From Bacteroidota bacterium (GTDB lineage: Bacteria > Bacteroidota > Bacteroidia > Flavobacteriales > Flavobacteriaceae): 64,000 nt of DNA. The notes under the pieces are model-generated. The model saw nothing but the letters and a program-made list of their open reading frames with translations. It was not told the origin of the DNA and searched no databases. The DNA lies in contig JAKQHT010000011.1 in NCBI GenBank assembly GCA_029557895.1, positions 1 to 64,000 on the forward strand, given 5' to 3'. This document shows positions 38,879 to 46,676 of this stretch, one piece after another (the stretch's first letter is position 1; every line of letters begins with the position of its first letter). The position numbers were made by a program, and so were the translations under genes.

Positions 38879-40066
38879 TTACAGACCAACTGTCCAGCCG
38901 TTGGCCCAAGACGGTTTTGCAGTACCGCTTCCTGCACCGGTAGCGCTGCTGTTTTCTGAAAATACAGCTGACACATCTACAGTTTCGCCCGCAGTATTTT
39001 TACCAACAGATTTTGTGGTTACGTTCTCAAATTTAACATTGGTAGCAGCCAAAGTTCCATCAGCAACATAGGCAACGCTTTCATCATGCTAAATGTCAAA
39101 TCCTGTTTTCCAGTTGCTTATCACTACATTATCAAAAATACCTTTGGTACCAACTCTTAATTTGAGTGCTTGCGTTTCAGAACTTGTGTCCGATTCGCCT
39201 ATACCAATTAATGTTAGATTTTTAATTGTAGGGTTTGATACCGGCGACGCCAAGTGGTTGTTTGAGTTATTATCTGCCTCAATACCTCTGTTTCCGGGAT
39301 TTGTTCTTTTTCCGTACCAGTATTCGCCTATGCCGTTCCAGCCTTCGGTCCAGTCAAATAAATCGTCGCCTACTTCACTGGCGTAGTTGGTAACAACCAA
39401 ATATTTTGCGTTGACGCTACCGCCAAACCACTCAAATCCGTCATCAGAACCTTCGTGAACCTGCACATATTCAATGGTTGTACCAGAGCCAACGCCAAAC
39501 ATGGACAAGCCGTTGAATTCTTTTTCAGAATTATAAGCAAATCCCGAATATTCAATTCTCAAATACTTGATAGAACCCGATGTATCGCCGGGCGCATTAC
39601 CGCCATAGGTCAAGTCTGAAACTTCGGCAGAAGCTGTCAAACCTTTATTGATAGGTGCTTTTCCGCAAAGTACCAACCCGCCCCAAGCACCTGGCGTTTG
39701 TACAGCAGATGTCATTATCACAGGGCTGGACGAGGTGCCTTGCACATGGATTTCACCGCCTTGCGCCACTGCAATATAACGTACCGCCGCAAAATCGCCT
39801 TCAGATGCCGGTGTGGCTTCAATTTTTACGCCTGCATTGACAACCAATTTGGCTCCTGAATTAACGATTAACTTACCGGTCAGTTTATATGTCCCATCTG
39901 TTAAAGTTACAGTACCGTTGTTGATTTCGCCTTTTAAATCGTCACGGTTTAAAACAAATGCTGAACTGTCACTGCCGCCATTATCGTCGTCGCTTGAACA
40001 TGATGAAACAAATATTGCCGCCGTCATTGACAGTGCAAAACCGAAATTTTTAATTACTTTTTTCAT
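38879..40066 (-). pseudogene. Beta-helix lipoprotein gene interrupted by an in-frame TAG
   Basis: The frame encodes a lipoprotein (signal ending FVSSCSSDDDNGG) with parallel beta-helix-like sequence (GTYKLTGKLIVNSGAKLVV, PGAWGGLVLCGKAPIN, DDGFEWFGGSVNAKYLVV, LFDWTEGWNG). It stops at TAG 39089-39091 after 325 residues. The same frame then stays open for 69 more codons and ends WANGWTVGL at a TAA (38879-38881). The continuation matches the protein's own style, so the full-length form is 395 codons and the TAG probably arose from CAG. It may be a dead gene, or be read through. It sits 122 bases downstream of a TonB receptor on the same strand, a pairing often seen for this family. Confidence 0.85.
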
Positions 40067-40188
40067 AGTTTTTATATTATTTTAAGTGTGTTACAAAATT
40101 GATAAATAAGGAGTTATGTCATGTTAAGCCTGTATAACCAATTCATTAACTTTTATGGTTTTATCGTGAGTTTTAGTTTATCTAATTG

Positions 40189-42918
40189 TTAAAACCGATA
40201 ATTAAAACCCAGCCCGAACAACGCACCCCGTTTGTATGAAATGACCGTTACTTCTTCTGGATCGTTTTCTTGCACTCTTTTAAATGCCGGATTCAGGATA
40301 TTTTTTGCAGTAAAATCGATACCTACATTTTTATTGAGTTTGGTTTTAAGGATAAAATCGAGCATCCCAACGGCTTTATCAACCAGATTCCCTTTGGTTT
40401 CAACACCCAAAGCATATAATCTGTCCGAACAGTACGAATATGCCAAAGTCGCCATAATGTTCGCTTCATTTTTGAAGTTTTTGATGTAAGATATATCGGC
40501 ATTGAACAATAAATCTGATGCACCCGTAAAACCCGATGTTTCATCGGTAAGGTTAATGTTGTAATTGGTTTCGTTTCTAACTTTTTCAGAATCGAGTTTT
40601 TGATGTGTTTTCATATATGCAGCATTCAACCCTGCGGAAAGCTTATGGACATCTTCAGCGTTAAAAATGTTTTTTCGTACCTCAAGTTCAACGCCATACA
40701 CATAGCCCGAATCGCCAGTGTTGATAAATGAAATGTCGTTTGTGGACGATGCCAAAGTGATTTCGTTGATTGGGTCAACAATGTACTTTCCGAATGCGGC
40801 AACCGAAATTACCTCATCAATTGCCGGAAACAATTCCCATTTTAAATCAAGGTTGAGGTTTTGCGACGGATATAAATCGGGGTTACCTACTTTTACTTCG
40901 GTCACATCTTCATAAATGAACAATGCACGCTCTTTAAACTGCGGCAACGTGTAGGTCTTGCTCGCACCAAAGCGTAAATTTTGCCGGTCGTCCAACTCAT
41001 ATTTAAGCACAATGCTTGGCAAAAATTCATTTCTGTTAAAGGTGTTGCTTCGCCCGGTAGCATCCAATTGCGTACGCCACGAAACGGTTTGTTCTACGCG
41101 TTCAAAACGAAGCCCGAAAATGGAACTCAATCTGTCTGTTAGTTTGTATTCAACACTACCAAATCCGGCGTGGATGATTTGCTCGCCTTCATAGGTTTGC
41201 GGCGTCATTCCGGAAAAAGATTCAATAGAAAACAAGCCGTTATTATAATTCTGTTGGTTTAAAAACTGGTCTAAATTATCGGGATTTACAACCGTATTCA
41301 ACTGCGAACCTATAATTCTGAAATTAAATTGAATCGCTTCAAAATCACGGTTTTTCATTCTACCGTTGTAGCCCAATGTCAACTTTCCTTTTGACAAACC
41401 GTCTTCATCCCGACCCAATTTATAACTCACGGCAACATTGGCGGCAAGCTCATCTTCAATCAGGTTTTGATAATATCTGTGATTATCTGTAATGGTGTTT
41501 TGGGCAAACGTATATCCGCTTGACGATTCGGTATATTTTAAGGTATTTTGGGTTCTGTCGGGCATATTGCCTTCAATTTTGTTGTATGATGCGGCCCATT
41601 TTAAATCCATCTTATCGGTCAGCTTGTGGTTGCCCAACAACTGGTTTACCATCAAAGTATTTTGAATGTACGTGCCGCGTTGTATCAATCCGTTATCGTC
41701 TTCTGCAATATCTCTTATGAACCCGTCGTAAACATCTCGTGATTGGTTTGATGAATTGACAAACAAGAAGTTATATGCCACATTATGATTGTTGTTGATA
41801 CTAAAATTGGCATTGAACATTCCGGTAGTTCCGGCGGTATAAGTGGTTTTTTGTTGGTGAAACGATTTCAATTTTGCGCCTTGCGCGCTCACGCTTTGGT
41901 TGATGCCTTCGCGGTATTCATAACCGTTTTGAAAACTTGCGGTCGCAAAGAGATTAAGCTTGCTTTCTTCGCCTATATTGTACGACTTGCCTGCCTTAAA
42001 CCCAATATTGCTTCCAACGGGTGTTTCTTTAACAGGCGCTAAACTGTTTTGAAAATTGTAGCCGCCAAGCGGATTGTTGGGAAGACCGTAATTTGAAAAG
42101 CCCAACTTGTCAGGGCCATCCTGAAGGTAAAAATCGTTGTATTTATCAACGGCATTGATACCTACGGACGAACCTAACGAAATTTCAAAAAGCCCTGTCC
42201 CTTTATAGTTTACCGATGAAATATCGACATTCCCGCCGGCAAAATCCCCCGAAATAGTGGGCCCGTAAACTTTGTCGATTGAGATGTATTCTACAATATC
42301 TGTCGAAAACAGATTAAGGTCAATGTTCTTTTTTTCTGGATCGTTTGAAGTAACCGGAAGTCCGTTTATGGATGTCGAATTGTACCTGTCGCCAAGACCT
42401 CTTACATAAATCGTTCCGGTGTTTTCTTGTTTTGAAACGCCGGTGGTCTTGGTTACTGCGGTTGCCACATCGCCAACACCTTTTCTTGACAGCTCTTGTG
42501 CGCCAATGTTTTGCTTGATTTCGACGGCTTTCTTCTGTTCCAATATAAGTGCCGTTTCGCTTTCGCGTTTGGCGGTCGTCGTTATAAGGATTTCATCCAG
42601 CGAAGCGGCACTGGCGCCCATAGGCAGATTGACCTCGGTGACTTTTCCGGCCACAACCGTTACAGGCAATTCTTTCGTTTCGTAGCCCACAAAACTGAAC
42701 AACAAAGCATAATTTCCGGGTTCTATATCTTCTAAAGCATAAAGACCGTAGGCGTCTGTTGTTGTACCTTTTACAGTACCTTTAATCAGGATGTTGGCAA
42801 AGGGCAAAGGTTCGTTGTTATACTCTTTATCGGTCAGTTTCCCCGCTATTGAACCCATATTTTGAGCGTAAGCAAAAAACGGTATCAAAAATGACGCATA
42901 AAACAATGGTTTATTCAT
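40189..42918 (-). CDS. TonB-dependent receptor with N-terminal carboxypeptidase-regulatory-like domain
   Basis: A 909-residue outer-membrane receptor. After a signal peptide (PLFYASFLIPFFAYAQ), residues about 20-105 form a CarboxypepD_reg-like domain (GKLTDKEYNNEPLPFANILIKGT...GYETKELPV), then a plug (GVGDVATAVTKTTGVSKQENT, IYVRGLGDRYNSTSINGLPVTS) and a barrel ending in GLGFNYRF. It resembles the SusC-like TonB receptor group without a SusD partner. Ligand unknown; the interrupted lipoprotein downstream and the PiT transporter beyond hint at a phosphate or mineral substrate, but this is only a guess. Confidence 0.93.
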   Translation of the reverse strand: MNKPLFYASFLIPFFAYAQNMGSIAGKLTDKEYNNEPLPFANILIKGTVKGTTTDAYGLYALEDIEPGNYALLFSFVGYETKELPVTVVAGKVTEVNLPMGASAASLDEILITTTAKRESETALILEQKKAVEIKQNIGAQELSRKGVGDVATAVTKTTGVSKQENTGTIYVRGLGDRYNSTSINGLPVTSNDPEKKNIDLNLFSTDIVEYISIDKVYGPTISGDFAGGNVDISSVNYKGTGLFEISLGSSVGINAVDKYNDFYLQDGPDKLGFSNYGLPNNPLGGYNFQNSLAPVKETPVGSNIGFKAGKSYNIGEESKLNLFATASFQNGYEYREGINQSVSAQGAKLKSFHQQKTTYTAGTTGMFNANFSINNNHNVAYNFLFVNSSNQSRDVYDGFIRDIAEDDNGLIQRGTYIQNTLMVNQLLGNHKLTDKMDLKWAASYNKIEGNMPDRTQNTLKYTESSSGYTFAQNTITDNHRYYQNLIEDELAANVAVSYKLGRDEDGLSKGKLTLGYNGRMKNRDFEAIQFNFRIIGSQLNTVVNPDNLDQFLNQQNYNNGLFSIESFSGMTPQTYEGEQIIHAGFGSVEYKLTDRLSSIFGLRFERVEQTVSWRTQLDATGRSNTFNRNEFLPSIVLKYELDDRQNLRFGASKTYTLPQFKERALFIYEDVTEVKVGNPDLYPSQNLNLDLKWELFPAIDEVISVAAFGKYIVDPINEITLASSTNDISFINTGDSGYVYGVELEVRKNIFNAEDVHKLSAGLNAAYMKTHQKLDSEKVRNETNYNINLTDETSGFTGASDLLFNADISYIKNFKNEANIMATLAYSYCSDRLYALGVETKGNLVDKAVGMLDFILKTKLNKNVGIDFTAKNILNPAFKRVQENDPEEVTVISYKRGALFGLGFNYRF

Positions 42919-43112
42919 TATGAAAGCACAAAATAATTTGAGTGCAAAGAAACCGTCGCAATGTGAAAATGAAGTTATGAGAAAATTAAGCCTTCTTCAT
43001 TTTAAGGTTACCAATGTGTTAGGAAAATCATTCATTTTTTACAAAAAAGAAACGTTACGATAACAATGAAAATATATATCTTGCAAAGCCTTAACAATTG
43101 AAAAAAGTTGAA

Positions 43113-44468
43113 ATGAGTTCATCAATGAACTGGGAAAAATTACTATCCTTAAAACGCTACGGCGATACCAACAAACGCATACGAAAAGAACAGGACGAAA
43201 CCCGTTTGGGCTTTGAAGTAGATTATGACCGCGTGATATTTTCATCAGAATTTAGAAGTCTTCAAGACAAAACGCAGGTTATTCCATTATCACAAACAGA
43301 TTTTGTCCATACCCGATTGACGCACAGCCTCGAAGTAAGCGTGGTTGGGCGCAGTTTGGGCAGAAAAGCCGGCCTTCGGCTTCTTGAGAAATATCCGCAT
43401 TTGCAGAACATTCACGGCTACCAAGCCAACGATTTTGGTGCAATTGTTGCGGCGGCAGCCTTGGCGCACGATATCGGGAATCCACCGTTTGGACATTCGG
43501 GCGAGAAAGCAATTGGCGAATTTTTTAAAACCGGCAACGGAAAACATTTCAAAAGCTATCTTACAGACAAACAATATCAGGATCTATGTGATTTTGAGGG
43601 CAATGCCAATGGTTTTAAAATTTTGACGGAAAGCCGGCAAGGAAGATATGGCGGACTTCGATTGAGTTATGCAACACTTGGCGCATTTATGAAATATCCT
43701 AAAGAATCGCTGCCCAAAAAACCCACAATGCACATTGCCGATAAAAAATACGGCTTTTTTCAATGTGAAAAAGAATCCTTTTTGGATGTTGCAACCGAGT
43801 TGGGCCTTATCAGCAGAAGCAGTACGGACGACATCCGTTTTTCAAGACATCCGCTGGCATATCTGGTTGAAGCGGCAGATGATATTTGTTATACCATCAT
43901 CGACTTTGAAGATGGTATAAATCTCGGATTGATTTCTGAAGATTATGCGCTGGAATATCTTATCAATCTGGTAAGAGACACAATTAATATTTCAAATTAC
44001 AACACACTTACCAACACCGAAGACCGCATAAGCTACCTGCGCGCACTGGCAATCAACACGCTCATCAATGAAGCCACCGATATATTTATGCAGAACGAAT
44101 CAGCCATTCTTAATGGTGAATTTGACAAAGCCTTGATGGATGTTTGCAAATATCAGGCGCAAATTAAAGATATCATTAAGTTGAGCGTCGAAAAAATATA
44201 CCGATCAAAAGACGTTTTGGACAAAGAAATCGCCGGTTTTTCAATAATCAACGAGATTTTAAATGTGTTCACCCGCGCCGTTTACAACAAACATAATGAT
44301 GCTACATCCAATTATGACCAGTTAATCCTTAAAATATTACCCAAAACACTCGATACCGATTCTAAAAATTTATATGATAATCTGTTGAAAATATGCAACC
44401 ACATCGCCAAACTGTCAGACAGCAATGCGATGTTAACTTATAAAAAGCTAAAAGGCGATTTTTTGTGA
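43113..44468 (+). CDS. dgt: Deoxyguanosinetriphosphate triphosphohydrolase (dGTPase)
   Basis: A 451-residue HD-domain enzyme that turns dGTP (or other dNTPs) into deoxynucleoside and triphosphate. Metal-binding residues are in HTRLTHSLEVS (His) and AAALAHDIGNPPFGHSGE (HD), with a further Asp in VEAADDICYTIIDFEDG. The start is ATG 43113; a further upstream TTG at 43098 is less likely. It may help control dNTP pools or phage infection. It is divergent from the TonB receptor with a 190-base gap. Confidence 0.94.
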   Translation: MSSSMNWEKLLSLKRYGDTNKRIRKEQDETRLGFEVDYDRVIFSSEFRSLQDKTQVIPLSQTDFVHTRLTHSLEVSVVGRSLGRKAGLRLLEKYPHLQNIHGYQANDFGAIVAAAALAHDIGNPPFGHSGEKAIGEFFKTGNGKHFKSYLTDKQYQDLCDFEGNANGFKILTESRQGRYGGLRLSYATLGAFMKYPKESLPKKPTMHIADKKYGFFQCEKESFLDVATELGLISRSSTDDIRFSRHPLAYLVEAADDICYTIIDFEDGINLGLISEDYALEYLINLVRDTINISNYNTLTNTEDRISYLRALAINTLINEATDIFMQNESAILNGEFDKALMDVCKYQAQIKDIIKLSVEKIYRSKDVLDKEIAGFSIINEILNVFTRAVYNKHNDATSNYDQLILKILPKTLDTDSKNLYDNLLKICNHIAKLSDSNAMLTYKKLKGDFL

Positions 44469-44579
44469 TTTTAAAACACTGTTAAAAATTTATATGATAA
44501 CATTTGTTGAAGCCAAAAAAACACATCGCAATAAAGTTAGACACAACTAAACCGACCCCAACATTTTAACGCAAAAAAC

Positions 44580-44609
44580 TTGCATTTAATCGATTTTTAT
44601 TTATATTTG
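44580..44609 (+). promoter_or_regulatory. Consensus promoter for the 60-residue membrane protein
   Basis: TTG (44580-44582), 19 bases, then TATATTTG (44602-44609), a full match to the phylum's promoter. The ATG follows 27 bases later. Confidence 0.75.
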
Positions 44610-44636
44610 AATCCGAATCTATAAAACCTGCCTACA

Positions 44637-44819
44637 ATGAAAAAAAATCTGCTTAGCGCTATTGCTATTTTTTTCGTGACCTTTGCATTCTTGTTCGTGG
44701 TTGACGATATCTCCAAAAAAGAGGAGCAAAAAACTGAAGTAAGTGTCGAATATGCCGGTAATACAGAAAATCAACAATCCGTAATTGCCACTACTGACCT
44801 CGAAGAAGACGCTCGATAG
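44637..44819 (+). CDS. Small single-pass membrane protein of unknown function
   Basis: A 60-residue protein with one N-terminal hydrophobic helix (LLSAIAIFFVTFAFLFVV, residues 5-22) and an acidic tail ending DLEEDAR. I do not recognise it. A full consensus promoter immediately upstream supports it being real. Its last 29 bases overlap the end of dxs on the opposite strand. Confidence 0.6.
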   Translation: MKKNLLSAIAIFFVTFAFLFVVDDISKKEEQKTEVSVEYAGNTENQQSVIATTDLEEDAR

Positions 44820-46545
44820 CTGTAAGGATACTTTCAGGATCAAGACCCGTTAATCGCTGAAGTTCATCTACAGTTCCATGGTTAATGAATTCATCGGGTA
44901 TTCCTAAAACCTCTACCTGCTGTTTGTAGCCATGTACCATGGCAAATTCCAGTATGGCGCTTCCAAACCCACCTACCTTGGTACCGTCTTCAATTGTCAT
45001 AATTTTATTGTGGGTCTTGAAGATATCGTGCAACAAGGCTTCATCAAGAGGTTTTACAAACCGCATATCATAATGCGAAACGTTTTTATTTGAAATAGCC
45101 GCTTCGACATTATTGGAAATAGCACCGATACTCAAAATGGCAAGATCTTCACCGCGCTTCAATTGTATGCCTTTTCCTATTGCAATACTATCAAACGGTT
45201 TTTTCCAGTTGGCAATGTTGCCATACCCTCTCGGATATCTAATGGCTATTGGTTGGCCAAGCCCCAATTGGGCGGTGTACATCATGTTTCGGAGCTCAAT
45301 TTCATTGCGAGGTGCCGCAATAATGATATTCGGCACGCACCGCAAAAAGGCCAAATCGAATGCCCCATGATGCGTTGCACCATCCTCACCTACCAATCCG
45401 GCTCGGTCCAAACAAAAAATGACTGGCAAATGCTGCAAAGCCACATCGTGGATGACCTGATCATAAGCACGCTGCAAAAAAGTTGAATAAATATTGCAAA
45501 ATACCACAAGCCCTTGTGCTGCCATCCCGGCGGCAAGGGTTACGGCGTGCTGCTCGGCAATCCCTACATCAATTGCCCTTTCAGGCATGGCGTCCATCAT
45601 AAATTTCAATGAACTGCCAGTAGGCATCGCTGGGGTAATGCCCACAATTTTGTCATTGGATTTTGCCAATTCCATTATGGTCAGGCCAAAAACATCCTGA
45701 AATTTAGGGCCGATATTCTTTGGTTTTTTTTGAAGAATCTCGCCGGTGGCAGCATCAAATTTACCAGGCGCATGGTATTTCACCTGCTGCTCTTCTGCTT
45801 GTTTCAAGCCTTTTCCCTTTTTTGTAATAACATGAAGCAGTTTAGGGCCTTTCGCCTCTTTCAAAACATTAAAAGCTGTCAGCAACGCAAAGATGTCGTG
45901 ACCGTCCACCGGACCGAAATATTTGAAATTTAGTGCTTCAAAAACATTATTATTATTGTCTTTGGCCACATGGGTCAGATAGTGTTTCAAAGCACCAACG
46001 CTGGGGTCTATCCCGATCGCATTGTCATTAAGGACCACAAGCAAATCAGTGCTGGACACACCGGCGTGGTTCAGAGCCTCAAACGCCATCCCGCTGGCTA
46101 TTGAAGCATCACCAATTATAGCCACATGTTGTCGCTTTTCATTTTTCAACCGTGAAGCCATTGCCATGCCCAAAGCCGCCGAAATGGATGTTGACGAATG
46201 TCCCACGCCAAAGGTATCATAAATGCTTTCTGACCGTTTTGGAAATCCACTGATGCCACCAAGTTGTCTGTTTGTGTGAAAAGCTTGCTTTCTTCCCGTC
46301 AATATTTTGTGCCCATATGCCTGATGCCCAACATCCCATACCAAGATATCCTCGGGCGTGTTGTAAGAATAATGCAGCGCAATGGTAAGTTCTACCACAC
46401 CAAGGCTGGCGCCAAGATGGCCTTCTTTGGTGGCAACCACACCAATGATAAAATCCCGAATCTCTTTGGCAAGTTGCGGCAGTTCATCAGGACTCAATTT
46501 CCTTAAATCGTCTGGAGTGTCTATATGTTCCAATAATGTTGCCAT
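44791..46545 (-). CDS. dxs: 1-deoxy-D-xylulose-5-phosphate synthase
   Basis: A 584-residue thiamine-diphosphate enzyme that starts the MEP isoprenoid pathway by joining pyruvate and glyceraldehyde 3-phosphate. The TPP-binding block is IGDASIASGMAFEALNHAG with the following NDNAIGIDPSVGA; the transketolase-type second domain holds DVGIAEQHAVTLAAGMA and DRAGLVGEDGATHHG. The MEP pathway supplies the prenyl diphosphates that the GGGP synthase (13403) would use. The ATG lies 4 bases after its -7 box. Confidence 0.97.
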   Translation of the reverse strand: MATLLEHIDTPDDLRKLSPDELPQLAKEIRDFIIGVVATKEGHLGASLGVVELTIALHYSYNTPEDILVWDVGHQAYGHKILTGRKQAFHTNRQLGGISGFPKRSESIYDTFGVGHSSTSISAALGMAMASRLKNEKRQHVAIIGDASIASGMAFEALNHAGVSSTDLLVVLNDNAIGIDPSVGALKHYLTHVAKDNNNNVFEALNFKYFGPVDGHDIFALLTAFNVLKEAKGPKLLHVITKKGKGLKQAEEQQVKYHAPGKFDAATGEILQKKPKNIGPKFQDVFGLTIMELAKSNDKIVGITPAMPTGSSLKFMMDAMPERAIDVGIAEQHAVTLAAGMAAQGLVVFCNIYSTFLQRAYDQVIHDVALQHLPVIFCLDRAGLVGEDGATHHGAFDLAFLRCVPNIIIAAPRNEIELRNMMYTAQLGLGQPIAIRYPRGYGNIANWKKPFDSIAIGKGIQLKRGEDLAILSIGAISNNVEAAISNKNVSHYDMRFVKPLDEALLHDIFKTHNKIMTIEDGTKVGGFGSAILEFAMVHGYKQQVEVLGIPDEFINHGTVDELQRLTGLDPESILTAIERLLRGQ

Positions 46546-46549
46546 CGTG

Positions 46550-46557
46550 CAAATTTA
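46550..46557 (-). promoter_or_regulatory. -7 box (TAAATTTG) for dxs, leaderless geometry
   Basis: The minus strand reads TAAATTTG ending 4 bases before the dxs ATG, so transcription would begin at or next to the start codon. Confidence 0.5.
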
Positions 46558-46633
46558 CAAAATGTTAAGGCTTGAAATGGTTTTGCAAAAACAAAATAAT
46601 ATTAATATGTCCCGATTAATTGATTGTATTTTT

Positions 46634-46641
46634 TATATTTG
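46634..46641 (+). promoter_or_regulatory. -7 box (TATATTTG) for the M36 protease gene
   Basis: TATATTTG matches TAnnTTTG, 35 bases before the first ATG at 46677. No -33 TTG at proper spacing. Confidence 0.5.
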
Positions 46642-46676
46642 TTACCACTCATTTTTAATTACTCTAAATAAAATTT

